From CBFHSF01 sp965661055 (GTDB taxonomy: Bacteria; Bacteroidota; Bacteroidia; Flavobacteriales; Schleiferiaceae), in assembly GCA_965661055.1 (NCBI GenBank), contig CBFICS010000005.1, positions 1 through 64,000 of the forward strand: a stretch of 64,000 nucleotides of DNA, written 5' to 3'. Each line of letters opens with the position of its first letter. The stretch's first letter is position 1. Of this stretch, positions 7,258-16,717 are shown one piece after another. The position numbers were made by a program, and so were the translations under genes. The notes below the pieces were generated by a model. The model did no database searches. It saw nothing but the letters and a program-made list of their open reading frames with translations, and was not told where the DNA came from.

Positions 7258-7370
7258 CGTTTTGGACATCCCATTTACATGGGAGGCAAAATGTTACGAG
7301 TTTGCTTCAACCTCTGGCCCGAATAGAATGGTGAATGTTGGCGTAAATAAAAACTAAAAAATTGATTGTA
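7258..7370 (+). ncRNA. Structured 5' leader of rplS, candidate ribosomal-protein autoregulatory element
   Basis: The leader contains a perfect hairpin TCCCAT-TTAC-ATGGGA (7269-7284), a second stem GCAAA/TTTGC (7286-7290 with 7301-7305), then a CTCTGGCCC segment and an AT-rich stretch up to the start codon. Leaders of this size before ribosomal-protein genes often bind the encoded protein and feed back on expression. The structure is seen; the L19-binding role is inferred. Confidence 0.45.
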
Positions 7371-7718
7371 ATGGACTTGATCAAATACGTACAAGACACG
7401 TATGTTACAAAGAAAGAACTTCCTCAGTTCAAAGCTGGAGATACAATTACTGTATACTACCAAATTAAAGAGGGTGAAAAAACAAGAACTCAGTTCTTCC
7501 GCGGAATCGTAATTCAGCGTCGTGGAGCGGGTGTTACTGAAACTTTTACTATTCGAAAAATGTCAGGAAACGTTGGTGTAGAGCGTATCTTCCCAATCAA
7601 CGGTCCAAGCATCGAAAAAATCGAAGTAAACAAAACCGGTAAAGTTCGTAGAGCTAGAATTTTCTACCAAAGAGAACGTACTGGTAAAGCTGCTAGAATT
7701 AAAGAAAGAAGAATGTAA
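7371..7718 (+). CDS. rplS: 50S ribosomal protein L19
   Basis: L19 lies at the 30S-50S interface and forms intersubunit bridges. The 115-residue protein shows the family core FKAGDTITVYYQI, TQFFRGIVIQRRG, TFTIRKMSGNVGVERIFPIN and the C-terminal GKVRRARIFYQRERTGKAAR. The frame extends upstream to TTG at 7362, but ATG at 7371 (MDLIKYVQDTYV) is the family-typical start. It is preceded by its own promoter and a structured leader and followed by an intrinsic terminator, so it is a single-gene unit. Confidence 0.97.
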   Translation: MDLIKYVQDTYVTKKELPQFKAGDTITVYYQIKEGEKTRTQFFRGIVIQRRGAGVTETFTIRKMSGNVGVERIFPINGPSIEKIEVNKTGKVRRARIFYQRERTGKAARIKERRM

Positions 7719-7736
7719 TCTTTACATCCTCATAAC

Positions 7737-7769
7737 AAAAAAGCCGGTACTTTGTATCGGCTTTTTTTT
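7737..7769 (+). terminator. Intrinsic terminator of rplS
   Basis: The stem GCCGGTA / TATCGGC (one G-T pair) with loop CTTTG is flanked by A6 and T8, 19 bp after the rplS stop. Confidence 0.85.
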
Positions 7770-7774
7770 ATGCG

Positions 7775-7984
7775 ATGAAGAAAAACATTAGAGGGTATAA
7801 AACCATTAATACCCATAAATCGAAAAATTTTTCTGCCTATTTCTTTTTAGTAAATGGGCAACGATACGTGGTTACCGCGCATTGGTACTTTTTGACCTTC
7901 AGTGTACAGTCAAAAAAGTATTCGTTTTCTAGCGAAGAACTAGCTAGCCAATTTTTTAATAACCTAATAAATAGGTTTGCCTAA
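7775..7984 (+). CDS. Small basic protein of unknown function
   Basis: The 69-residue frame starts with ATG six bases beyond the rplS terminator and ends directly beside the stop of the convergent OmpA-family gene. It is basic and aromatic (MKKNIRGYKTINTHKSKNF, RYVVTAHWYFLTFSV, QFFNNLINRF), with no signal peptide. I do not recognise it. It fills the gap exactly and has a gene-like composition, but no clear promoter lies between it and the terminator, so it may be expressed only by readthrough, or be a chance frame. Confidence 0.4.
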   Translation: MKKNIRGYKTINTHKSKNFSAYFFLVNGQRYVVTAHWYFLTFSVQSKKYSFSSEELASQFFNNLINRFA

Positions 7985-9934
7985 TTACATAGCGGTAATT
8001 ACAAAAACCGTTCGTCTATTTTTTTGACGACCTTCTTCACTATCATTTGATGCTACGGGTTTACTTGAACCAAATCCTTTATAGCTCATTCTAGATTTAG
8101 GAATTCCCAATGCGTTTAGGTATTCATAAACAACTCTAGCTCTTTCATTAGACAGCATTACGTTATCAGAGCTATTACCCACATTATCTGTATGTCCTTG
8201 AATGGAAATTTTTACCGAAGGATTCTCTTCTAAAAAAATACTAAACTCATCAATTACCATTTGGGTTTTATTGGTTAAATCATATGAGTTTGTTTCAAAA
8301 TTAATATCGTTAAGCTTGTACTCCCGTCCTAAGGCCAGATCATTTACTTCCACCTCAGCTTCAATAATTCCAGGCTTTTCTGAGTCAATAAACTGAGAAC
8401 TAAAAGCAGCTCCATCCTTTTTTACTTTCACTATTAAATCTTGCTGGGGTTCCATTTTTACTACCGTGGTGTATTCTCCAGTGTTTTGATCTACGTTTAC
8501 GGTTTGAACTTCTTTAGTAGCTAGGTTTTTGATTTCTAGCTGAGCTTCTTTTACCACCTCATTCTGATCGTTCTTTAAGGTCCCACGAATCAATGCGACC
8601 TTATTAGGCCTTGCTATTTCGGGCATTTCAAAAGAATACAAATCCCAACCTCCAGGACCTTTTAGCTGATTAGAATTAAAAAAAGCGGTGGTACCATCTA
8701 GACTCACAAAAAGACCCAATTCGTCTGACTTTGTATTGATGGGATATCCCAAATTCATAGGATCTGACCAGGTCAAATCTTCTTGCATCTGAGAATAGTA
8801 AATATCATATCCACCAACACCTACTTGACCGTCTGAAGAGAAATACAAAGTCTGGCTATCTGAATGAATAAATGGCGACTTTTCATTTCTTCTAGTATTT
8901 ATGGTAGGCCCTAGGTTTTCTGGATCTGTCCAAGTACCGTCTGGATTTCTTCTACATATATAAAGATCTAATCCTCCTCTGCCTCCTCTGCGGTTAGAAG
9001 AAAAAATCAAAACATCTCCATTGGCAGAAATAGAAGGTTGAGACTCCCAAGAGTCTGGACTGTTTACATTGTCACCCACAGAACGCAAAGAAGCCCAAAA
9101 GCCCATTTCATCCTTGAACGTGTAAAACACATCGCAGTTTCTGCCGTCTTTGCCATCTTGACAAACCGTTAGGTATAACTCTTTATTATTTGCTGTAATT
9201 GAAGGTCCCCCTTCATTGTAGTTTTGATTAAAAGGACTTTCCATCGCCTCACCCACTTGAAATCCTCCGGGTAAAGACTGAGACATAAAAAACTCTTGAA
9301 CCTTTCTTCCTGTTTGGGCAGGCCCAGCGTACTTATTAACCTTCATGTACTCTCTTGTGAAAAAGCAATATTCACCATCCGGAGAGATAATGGCTAAATA
9401 TTCATCATCGCTAGTACAAATACCATTTACCGGTTTAGGATCAAAGGGCACGGGATTAGCGAACATATCTCTTTTTAACCTTATTTCTCGGAGTGTCCTT
9501 TTGGCCTCCTTATCATAAGCTCTGTCTCTTTCACCATTGGCCAAAAAGGCTTCTAATTGCTTTTCAGATTCTTCTGGCTTACCGTTTTCTAGTAAAACAA
9601 TGCCTAAGTAAAACTGCACCTCAGCGAGATACGTCGGACAAATTGAAAGCAACTCCTTCCAAAACATCTCACACCTAATAGTATTTCCTTCCTTAATTGA
9701 AAGATCACCCATTAGGTATAGTGCGTCTACGTTGTCTTCTTGCTCTTTTAATGCACTTGACAAATAGACCCTCGCCATTCTAATATCTTTCTTAGCCAAT
9801 GATTTAATGGCCTTTTCAACTTGCTTTTTGGCCTTATCATTGTACTCATATCCCTCACATAACCCAAGTTCAATTTGGCTATATCCGTAAAGTGATAAAA
9901 GTAAAAATGTTAGGGTTGAGATAAACTTTATCAT
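7985..9934 (-). CDS. PorE-like OmpA-family protein (TPR, PD40 propeller, CRD, OmpA domain)
   Basis: This is an exported envelope protein of 649 residues with a signal peptide (MIKFISTLTFLLLSLYGYSQ). Domains in order: TPR-like helices (about 30-150), a PD40/WD40-like beta-propeller (about 165-420; PSISANGDVLIFSSNRRGG, SPFIHSDSQTLYFSSDG), a carboxypeptidase-regulatory-like sandwich (about 435-530) and a C-terminal OmpA peptidoglycan-binding domain (about 540-649; INFETNSYDLT, ISIQGHTDNVG, NERARVVYEYL, NRRTVFVI). The same order is known for PorE, a type IX secretion component of Porphyromonas gingivalis. Unlike PorE it has no lipobox, so the assignment is by architecture. Its start overlaps the end of the AsmA-like gene by 4 nt, so the two form an operon. 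Confidence 0.85.
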   Translation of the reverse strand: MIKFISTLTFLLLSLYGYSQIELGLCEGYEYNDKAKKQVEKAIKSLAKKDIRMARVYLSSALKEQEDNVDALYLMGDLSIKEGNTIRCEMFWKELLSICPTYLAEVQFYLGIVLLENGKPEESEKQLEAFLANGERDRAYDKEAKRTLREIRLKRDMFANPVPFDPKPVNGICTSDDEYLAIISPDGEYCFFTREYMKVNKYAGPAQTGRKVQEFFMSQSLPGGFQVGEAMESPFNQNYNEGGPSITANNKELYLTVCQDGKDGRNCDVFYTFKDEMGFWASLRSVGDNVNSPDSWESQPSISANGDVLIFSSNRRGGRGGLDLYICRRNPDGTWTDPENLGPTINTRRNEKSPFIHSDSQTLYFSSDGQVGVGGYDIYYSQMQEDLTWSDPMNLGYPINTKSDELGLFVSLDGTTAFFNSNQLKGPGGWDLYSFEMPEIARPNKVALIRGTLKNDQNEVVKEAQLEIKNLATKEVQTVNVDQNTGEYTTVVKMEPQQDLIVKVKKDGAAFSSQFIDSEKPGIIEAEVEVNDLALGREYKLNDINFETNSYDLTNKTQMVIDEFSIFLEENPSVKISIQGHTDNVGNSSDNVMLSNERARVVYEYLNALGIPKSRMSYKGFGSSKPVASNDSEEGRQKNRRTVFVITAM

Positions 9935-12753
9935 TTAACACTTGCTTTTTTCTTGGCTTCTTCGACTAACCTTATTTTTTCTTTCTTAGCGTTTTCAACC
10001 AGTTGATCAGCATCTTTATTGGCTTTACCCACGAGCTCATCAACCTTTGCTTTGGCTTCTTTTCTCAATTTTTCTCCCGCTATTTTTGCAGCCTCTTCGG
10101 CGAAGAAATTTCCTTTTGCTTCATTTTCAAGGCGCTTAATCTCTTTATTTACATCGGCCAAAATTTCATCACCTTCTCTTCTAGCATCTGTCTTTATTTG
10201 ATCTGCCTTAGCTTGGGCTTGCACAATTAAACCATCACCGGCCTTCTCTGCCTCAAGCACTAAGTTACTCGCTGCTTGGTTTACCTCATCTTTAATTTTC
10301 TCAGTGGCCTTTTCTATCTCGTCAGAAATCAAGTCTTTAACAACATCACCCAATTGCCCTTTTGAACCGCCTATTCCTAGGCTCACCACAGGACTATCTG
10401 TAGTGCCTTTAATGTATATTTCTAAAGGAATATTTGCTGAACCGTTTAAAAAATCTGGAAGAGATTGCCCCAAGGTTACATCCTTTACGGGAACTTCACC
10501 ACGCCAAGTGTAATCCATGGTTTTATCAATTCCACTGCTGCCTTCAAAGGTTCCTTTATAACCTCCAATTTTCATTTCAAAGGGCTCTACATATAACCTT
10601 CCGTTTTCAATCTTGAAGGTGATCAATGCATCTTGAAACCTAATCTTCTTATAATTATCATTCTTGACCAAATTGGCAATATCTTCTAACGTCTTGTGAG
10701 CAAAACCAATTCCTTTAGTATTGAGAAGTCCACTGGCTGATAATTGATTCAGGTCGGGCATCATATCAGATTTCAAGATAGACTTCATAGACATGCTTGC
10801 GTTAAAATTACCGGTGGCTGACTCAAGTGCGGGCGCCATACTCTTGACCATAGACATAGTATTGGTAACGGCTTTCATATCCATGTTCTTCATGGTCATA
10901 TCAAAGCTAACTTCAGGTTTTGAAAGGTCTTTGGTGTCGTAATATCCATTGGCGGTCAACGACCCTCCCATGGCGTTCATGCTACCATTCTCAATACTAG
11001 CTCTAGCGTCTTTTACGGTAATTTTCGCATTAATTTTTGAAGCTGGAAAGGTTGAAAAATTCAACTCTTCAATAGATCCCACTAAGGCTAAGTCAAGATT
11101 ATCAGGAACTGGAATCACTTCTAATGACGCAGATTCTGTAGTTTCTTCATTGACTTCTTCCGAAGATTCTTGAGGAACTTCTTCCATCCATTCATTTAAG
11201 TCAACCACCTTAGAGTTAAAGACAAAATTTGCCTTTAACAAATCATCGCTCAAGGCAAAGGCCGCCAAATTATCTATGGTACCATAGAAAGAGAAATCTG
11301 AATTCCCCACCACCATTTCTACATTCTTAACACTTGCCTTTGAAGGCGAAGCCTCTATAGATCCGGAACGAATTGAAACGGCTTTTGGCAGTAATTCTCC
11401 GGTGAAAACAAGATTCTTAGCATGGGCTACCCCCTGCAACTCAACCTTATCTATATTTTGATTTTCAAAATCCTTTTGTCTACCCTTAACCGTTAAATCA
11501 AAATCTAAAAGACCGGCAAACTCAAGGCTATCAATAGGCATTACTTGTTCAATGGTTGCTAAATCAATATTTGCCGCTGCTTTTAGATCAACAAAAATAT
11601 TGGACATCACATTCTCCAGATGCATATCCATCGAAAGGGGTTGTCTGCCTAACTTCACATAGAAACCATTAATATCAACCTTCATTTTATCCAGGTCGCC
11701 ACCTGGGTGGTTCACCAATAGTTGACCTTTTATTTCTTCCGCTTTCGCGGGAAGGCTTGGGTAACTAAAGGAACCATTATTTAAATTTAGGTCTAGATTG
11801 AAGGCAGGCATGCTTTCTTCAGAATAGACCCCTTTTGCCATGAAGCCCAACTGAAAAGATCCGCTGGTCTTTAATCCATCAAAATCATGCATGTATAAAG
11901 TGGGAACTAAACTCAAAACCTCCTTAAAATCCGTAGAAGGAGTTGAAGCCTTTACATTGAGATCAAAGCCTTCTTCTAGCATTTTCACCTCTCCTGTAAA
12001 AGCCAATTTCAAAGCGTTTAGTGAAACGTAGTTCTCACCAAAAGTCACCGTTGATGATTCTGAATTGAATTCAACATCTGCTTTTGAATCTACACTGGCT
12101 TGGGTTAAGAAATTTACCCCTCCTGCGGAAGCAGATAAAGACTCAATACTCGTCAAGGTCTTTATATCAACTACCGCTTGTGTAAAGTCACCCGACCCAC
12201 TGTGGTTTAAATTTTTTATAGAGGCAGAAACTTTGCCTTGTTTATCAATATATGAAAGGTTAAAGTTGTTTAGCGAATAACTCTTTAATGAGAGTGAAAA
12301 GTCTGAATTTTCTGCGGCCTCTGTGTTCTCTCCTTCTGAAATAGCGTTTGATTCTGCAGGCTTTGCTATGTCGTAGTTGGCTTTTCCTGAAGGCATCACC
12401 AAAACATTTACAAAGGCATCATTAATACTTACATCAACAATCTTAATTTCTGATCCTGAAAGTAAGCTGGCCAAATCAATTTCAAATTTGAAATTTCCAA
12501 TTTTAGCCAAAGAAACCTCTTGAAAACTGTCAACCCCTTGCACTGAAAAATCAGAGATTTCTAGGGTTAAGTTTGGAAAATCTGAAAATAGTGAAAGATC
12601 AATTTCTCTTAATTCAATTTTTGCGTTTACCGAATTATTCGCTTCTTTTTCAACGATCTCAATGACTTGAGATTTAAATAAAACGGGAATAATAACCATG
12701 GCACCTACAAGGACTATAAGTAGCGCCAGTACTATTTTGAAAAACTTTTTCAT
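9931..12753 (-). CDS. AsmA-like envelope protein with C-terminal coiled coil
   Basis: The 940-residue protein starts with an N-terminal membrane anchor (FKIVLALLIVLVGAMVIIPV) followed by the AsmA N-domain (NSVNAKIELREIDLSLFSDF, LTLEISDFSVQG) and long repeating beta-strand segments typical of bridge-like lipid-transfer/AsmA proteins. Residues about 690-790 resemble the AsmA C-domain (LNTKGIGFAHKTLEDIANL, GYKGTFEGSSGIDKTMDYTW). After a Gly-rich linker, residues about 805-940 are an unbroken Ala/Lys/Glu-rich coiled coil. AsmA-like proteins are thought to move or organise lipids between membranes. The downstream PorE-like gene overlaps by 4 nt. Confidence 0.85.
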   Translation of the reverse strand: MKKFFKIVLALLIVLVGAMVIIPVLFKSQVIEIVEKEANNSVNAKIELREIDLSLFSDFPNLTLEISDFSVQGVDSFQEVSLAKIGNFKFEIDLASLLSGSEIKIVDVSINDAFVNVLVMPSGKANYDIAKPAESNAISEGENTEAAENSDFSLSLKSYSLNNFNLSYIDKQGKVSASIKNLNHSGSGDFTQAVVDIKTLTSIESLSASAGGVNFLTQASVDSKADVEFNSESSTVTFGENYVSLNALKLAFTGEVKMLEEGFDLNVKASTPSTDFKEVLSLVPTLYMHDFDGLKTSGSFQLGFMAKGVYSEESMPAFNLDLNLNNGSFSYPSLPAKAEEIKGQLLVNHPGGDLDKMKVDINGFYVKLGRQPLSMDMHLENVMSNIFVDLKAAANIDLATIEQVMPIDSLEFAGLLDFDLTVKGRQKDFENQNIDKVELQGVAHAKNLVFTGELLPKAVSIRSGSIEASPSKASVKNVEMVVGNSDFSFYGTIDNLAAFALSDDLLKANFVFNSKVVDLNEWMEEVPQESSEEVNEETTESASLEVIPVPDNLDLALVGSIEELNFSTFPASKINAKITVKDARASIENGSMNAMGGSLTANGYYDTKDLSKPEVSFDMTMKNMDMKAVTNTMSMVKSMAPALESATGNFNASMSMKSILKSDMMPDLNQLSASGLLNTKGIGFAHKTLEDIANLVKNDNYKKIRFQDALITFKIENGRLYVEPFEMKIGGYKGTFEGSSGIDKTMDYTWRGEVPVKDVTLGQSLPDFLNGSANIPLEIYIKGTTDSPVVSLGIGGSKGQLGDVVKDLISDEIEKATEKIKDEVNQAASNLVLEAEKAGDGLIVQAQAKADQIKTDARREGDEILADVNKEIKRLENEAKGNFFAEEAAKIAGEKLRKEAKAKVDELVGKANKDADQLVENAKKEKIRLVEEAKKKASVK

Positions 12754-12794
12754 TTACTTTCAATTTTCTGTTATGGTTGTTTAGGGTATTTGAA

Positions 12795-14225
12795 TTAGTC
12801 AACTTTACCGAGCTTTCCTTCGGTCTGCGCAATTACAGTACTTACGGTAGCATCTCCAGTAATATTAACAACGGTTCTTATCATATCTAGTATGCGATCT
12901 ACGGGGAAAATGATAGCTATCCATGCGGGATTTAATCCTACAGATTCTAAAACGATAATAAGCATAATCAGCCCAGCGCTAGGCACGGCTGCTGACCCTA
13001 TAGAAGCCAAAGTAGCTGTAAATACAATGATAAACTGTTGGGTAAAAGTTAGGTCCACCAAGTGAAATTGCGCCAAGAATATTACCGCCACTGCTTGATA
13101 CAGTGAAGTACCATCCATGTTTACGGTGGCACCAATTGGCAGTACAAAACTAGAAACCTCTTCTTCTACCTTCAGGTTGTCATGAACACATTCCATAGTA
13201 ACGGGCAGGGTAGCTGCGCTTGACGAAGTAGAAAATCCTAATAACTGAGCAGGTCTTATCCCCTTCATAAAGAACATATAAGCTGAAGAGAATTTCACAT
13301 TTTGCTTTTTTGAGAGAATGGAAGCTACGATCACCGGATAAATTCCAAAAATCATAACCGCAAGACCAAATACTACCACAAGGCAATACCAACCCAAAGC
13401 ATAAAAAATGCTAAACATTCTGGCAGGGTCATCTCCCGCAAGGTCAGCCAGAGAACCAGCCATTAAGGCAAATACAAAATACGGAGCCCCTTTCATCACA
13501 AGGTCTACCATCTTAATAAAAATCTCATTTGCTCCTTCAACAAAAGAAACCACCGTGGTAGTCTTTTCTTTGGGTATCATAACAATGGTAAGTCCGAAGA
13601 AAATGGCGAAAAAGATTATTTGCAGCATAGAACTATCGTTCAAAGCGTAAAACAAATTGCTCGGAACCATATCTACAATAAATTGAAGAGGTCCGCTATT
13701 CTTGGTTTTCTCAGCCTGAATTATTTTCTCAGAGGTGGTTTTATCTGAAGAATATTCTGCGAGTTTACTTTGAGCTTGCGTTAGGTATTGAGAATATTCA
13801 GGATTTGACAAGTAATCTTTGTTGTCAAGAATTTCTACCTGGTTTTCATGAGCCCACATTTCGTAAGAAATTCTATTTACAATCCCTTGCTCCTCGGGAA
13901 TATGTCCGCCGGGATTAAAAGTATTCACCCAAAGAATTCCGGTTGAAACCGCAAAAATGGTGGTAACTAAGTACATTCCTAGAGTTTTCACTCCCAGTCT
14001 ACCTAGGCTTGTTACATCAGATAAACCGGTAATTCCAGAAATAATGCTGAACAACACCAAAGGAACCGCAATCATTTTTAAAAGATTGATGAAAATCGTT
14101 CCGAAGGGTTTAATCCAATTTAAAGTTATTTCAGACCAACCTAAATATCCACTGGCCAACGCCCAGGCAATACCAGCAACAAGTCCAATAATTATTTGAA
14201 TGTGTAAGGGTAGTTTCTTCTTCAT
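12795..14225 (-). CDS. Dicarboxylate/amino acid:cation symporter (DAACS, GltP/DctA type)
   Basis: A 476-residue inner-membrane transporter that couples uptake of C4-dicarboxylates or acidic/neutral amino acids to Na+ or H+. It shows the DAACS signatures: several N-terminal helices (IIIGLVAGIAWALASGYLGW), the serine-rich re-entrant loop GFSTSSSAATLPVTME, the TM7 motif GATVNMDGTSLYQ, the second re-entrant loop SIGSAAVPSAGLIML and the substrate-binding TM8 segment DRILDMIRTVVNITGDATVS. A large polar insert around residues 110-185 is found in many Bacteroidota and chloroplast-like members. The gene start overlaps the aroC stop by 4 nt, so it is co-transcribed with aroC. Confidence 0.92.
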   Translation of the reverse strand: MKKKLPLHIQIIIGLVAGIAWALASGYLGWSEITLNWIKPFGTIFINLLKMIAVPLVLFSIISGITGLSDVTSLGRLGVKTLGMYLVTTIFAVSTGILWVNTFNPGGHIPEEQGIVNRISYEMWAHENQVEILDNKDYLSNPEYSQYLTQAQSKLAEYSSDKTTSEKIIQAEKTKNSGPLQFIVDMVPSNLFYALNDSSMLQIIFFAIFFGLTIVMIPKEKTTTVVSFVEGANEIFIKMVDLVMKGAPYFVFALMAGSLADLAGDDPARMFSIFYALGWYCLVVVFGLAVMIFGIYPVIVASILSKKQNVKFSSAYMFFMKGIRPAQLLGFSTSSSAATLPVTMECVHDNLKVEEEVSSFVLPIGATVNMDGTSLYQAVAVIFLAQFHLVDLTFTQQFIIVFTATLASIGSAAVPSAGLIMLIIVLESVGLNPAWIAIIFPVDRILDMIRTVVNITGDATVSTVIAQTEGKLGKVD

Positions 14226-15292
14226 TTAGAATGTTTGTCTAATTTAGATAGCAGCGCAAAATCTGCTAGAATAAGTGCTGTCATATTTTCCACTATGGGT
14301 ACGGCTCTTGGCAGCACACATGGGTCATGACGACCTTTTGCTGAAAGTGTTTCCGACGTACCATCTTGATTAAGAGCTTTTTGTTCTTTAGAAATGGTAG
14401 CTATGGGTTTAAAGGCAACCCTAAAGTAAATATCGTTTCCGTTGCTAATTCCACCTTGAATTCCTCCGCTGTTGTTAGAAAGCGTTGAACCATCCTCGGC
14501 ATACTGGTCATTTTGTTGTGACCCCGTTTGCTCTAAGCCAGAAAAACCGCTTCCATAATCAAATCCTTTTACCGCATTAATACTCAACATAGCGTTGCCC
14601 AAAGCCGCGTGAAGTTTTTGATAAATAGGCTGCCCCCAGCCCGCGGGAACATTTTTCACCACGGTGGTAACCACGCCGCCAATGGTATCTCCTTCATCAC
14701 GCAACTTCTCAATGTATTCAATCATTTTTTCGGCGGTAGGGCCATGCGGACATCTTACCGCATTACTGTCAATTTGTGAAAAATCTAATTGAGATAAGTC
14801 TTGAGGAATTGCTATTTGACCAACTTGCTGAACAAATGAAAATATTTGGACCTCCGGAATCAACTGCTTTACAAGGGCTCCCGCAGCTACTCTACACGCG
14901 GTCTCTCTAGCAGAAGACCTTCCCCCTCCTCTATGATCTCTATGTCCGTATTTGTCTTGGTAGGTCTTATCGGCGTGCGAGGGACGAAAAACATTCTTAA
15001 GAGCATCGTAATCACTACTTTTCTTGTCCCCATTCTCAATGATAAAACCAATGGGAGCACCTGTTGTTTTTCCTTCAAAAATGCCACTTAACCACATGAC
15101 CTCATCCCGTTCATTTCTAGCGGTAGTGATAGAAGATTGCCCCGGTCTTCTCCTGGCCATTTGGCGTTTTATTTCTTCAAAATCAACCAAGAGACCCGCA
15201 GGAACTCCTTCAACAACTCCACCAATGTGAGATCCATGGGATTCTCCAAAGGTGGTCAATTTGATAATATTTCCGATTGAATGCATGCTCAT
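14222..15292 (-). CDS. aroC: Chorismate synthase
   Basis: AroC converts 5-enolpyruvylshikimate-3-phosphate to chorismate, the last shikimate-pathway step, using reduced FMN. The 356-residue protein has all family signatures: the N-terminal GESHGSHIGGVVEGVPAG, the RRPGQSS motif, DYDALKNVFRPSHADKTYQ, HRDHRGGGRSSARETA and the C-terminal RHDPCVLPRAVPIVE. The start MSMHSIGNIIKLTTFG is well placed behind a -7-like box only five bases away. It overlaps the downstream symporter gene by 4 nt. No other shikimate gene is present. Confidence 0.96.
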   Translation of the reverse strand: MSMHSIGNIIKLTTFGESHGSHIGGVVEGVPAGLLVDFEEIKRQMARRRPGQSSITTARNERDEVMWLSGIFEGKTTGAPIGFIIENGDKKSSDYDALKNVFRPSHADKTYQDKYGHRDHRGGGRSSARETACRVAAGALVKQLIPEVQIFSFVQQVGQIAIPQDLSQLDFSQIDSNAVRCPHGPTAEKMIEYIEKLRDEGDTIGGVVTTVVKNVPAGWGQPIYQKLHAALGNAMLSINAVKGFDYGSGFSGLEQTGSQQNDQYAEDGSTLSNNSGGIQGGISNGNDIYFRVAFKPIATISKEQKALNQDGTSETLSAKGRHDPCVLPRAVPIVENMTALILADFALLSKLDKHSK

Positions 15293-15297
15293 TGCTT

Positions 15298-15305
15298 CAA
15301 AAATA
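15298..15305 (-). promoter_or_regulatory. -7-like promoter box for aroC
   Basis: TATTTTTG on the minus strand matches TAnnTTTG and ends five bases before the aroC ATG, predicting a leaderless or nearly leaderless transcript. The -33 match at the usual distance is poor. Confidence 0.4.
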
Positions 15306-15454
15306 GAGAATTAAAGGCGCAAAGACTATGGTAATCTATCAATTTTTCAACAACATTTAATGAATAGACAAATTGAACAAACAACAGAAAAATCATAAAA
15401 ATGCATTTACTTGCAAATACAATTTCCCTACCTTAGAAACACTAAAGAAAAAGC

Positions 15455-16714
15455 ATGAAAGAACTCATAACAAACATCAAAGAACTCGTTGGTATTGAAG
15501 AACCTAACACCTCTGTTAAGCCAGGTGCAGACCAAGGTACTACCGGCGTATTGTACCATGCCTTCTTAGAGATTGAAGACGGTATTATTACAAACTTTGG
15601 TAAGATGGAAGATCTATCTGCCGGTGACGTAGCCAATGTAGGTGCAATTCACAACGCTAGTGATAGAGCAGTTTTTCCAACTTTTGTTGATTCTCATACC
15701 CATTTAGTTTTTGCGGCGACCCGAGAAGGTGAATTTGTAGATAGAATTAAGGGCCTTACCTATCAAGAAATCGCAGCCAAGGGAGGTGGTATTTTAAATT
15801 CCGCAAAGAAGTTAGCGGAGAAAGATGAAGAAGAATTATTTGAAGAAGCGTGGGGCCGTCTAGACAAAGTCGTAAGGTCAGGCACCGGTGCCTTAGAAAT
15901 AAAAAGCGGATATGGACTTACCGTGGAGGCTGAACTAAAAATGCTTAGGGTAATTAAACGACTAAAAAAGTATAGCCCCGTAACCATTAAGGCGACCTTT
16001 TTAGGAGCCCATGCCTTTCCCACAGAATACAAAGAGAACCACAGAGGGTATATTGACTTGATAAAAAATGAAATGCTTCCTGTCATTGCGCAAGAAGGCT
16101 TAGCCGATTACATTGACTGCTTTTGCGAAAACGGTTATTACTCTGTAGAGGAAATGAATGAAATTTTAGAAGCCGGAATAGCCCATGGATTAAAACCAAA
16201 GGTTCATGTAAACCAATTCACGGCCCTTGGTGGCATCGCAGCATGCGTTGCCAAAAACGCGGTAAGTGTAGATCACTTAGAAGTCATGAATCCAGAAGAT
16301 ATTGAAGCGTTAAAAGGAAGCAATACGATGCCAACCGTTCTTCCTTCTTGTTCTTTCTTTTTGAATATTCCTTACGCTCCAGTAAGAAAAATGTTAGACG
16401 CCGGCTTACCGGTAGCTCTAGCTACAGATTACAACCCAGGAACCACACCAACAGGCAATATGGAGTTCGTATTGTCGTTAGCGTGTATCAAATACAAAAT
16501 GACACCTAACGAAGCATTGACGGGAGCCACTTTGCACGGTGCAAAGGCTCTAGAGCTAGAAAGCGAATTGGGTTCAATCTCCATTGGAAAAAAAGCAAAC
16601 TTTATTATTAGCACACCCGTAAGTTCCTTTGCTCAAATACCGTATTCATTTGGTGAATCAAATATTGAAAAAGTTTTTATTGAGGGAGAACTAATGAGCC
16701 ATTATATAGATTAA
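15455..16714 (+). CDS. hutI: Imidazolonepropionase
   Basis: HutI hydrolyses 4-imidazolone-5-propionate to N-formimino-L-glutamate, the third step of histidine degradation. The 419-residue amidohydrolase-superfamily protein has the metal-binding VDSHTHLVFA, the segments GTGALEIKSGYGLT and ATFLGAHAFPTEY, HVNQFTALGG, AVSVDHLEVM and ALATDYNPGTTPTGNM. A TACCTTAG box (15429-15436) and an upstream TTG could drive it. It heads a plus-strand run that ends with hutG; hutH and hutU are not in the window. The stop is 3 bp from the next ATG. Confidence 0.95.
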   Translation: MKELITNIKELVGIEEPNTSVKPGADQGTTGVLYHAFLEIEDGIITNFGKMEDLSAGDVANVGAIHNASDRAVFPTFVDSHTHLVFAATREGEFVDRIKGLTYQEIAAKGGGILNSAKKLAEKDEEELFEEAWGRLDKVVRSGTGALEIKSGYGLTVEAELKMLRVIKRLKKYSPVTIKATFLGAHAFPTEYKENHRGYIDLIKNEMLPVIAQEGLADYIDCFCENGYYSVEEMNEILEAGIAHGLKPKVHVNQFTALGGIAACVAKNAVSVDHLEVMNPEDIEALKGSNTMPTVLPSCSFFLNIPYAPVRKMLDAGLPVALATDYNPGTTPTGNMEFVLSLACIKYKMTPNEALTGATLHGAKALELESELGSISIGKKANFIISTPVSSFAQIPYSFGESNIEKVFIEGELMSHYID

Positions 16715-16717
16715 CAC

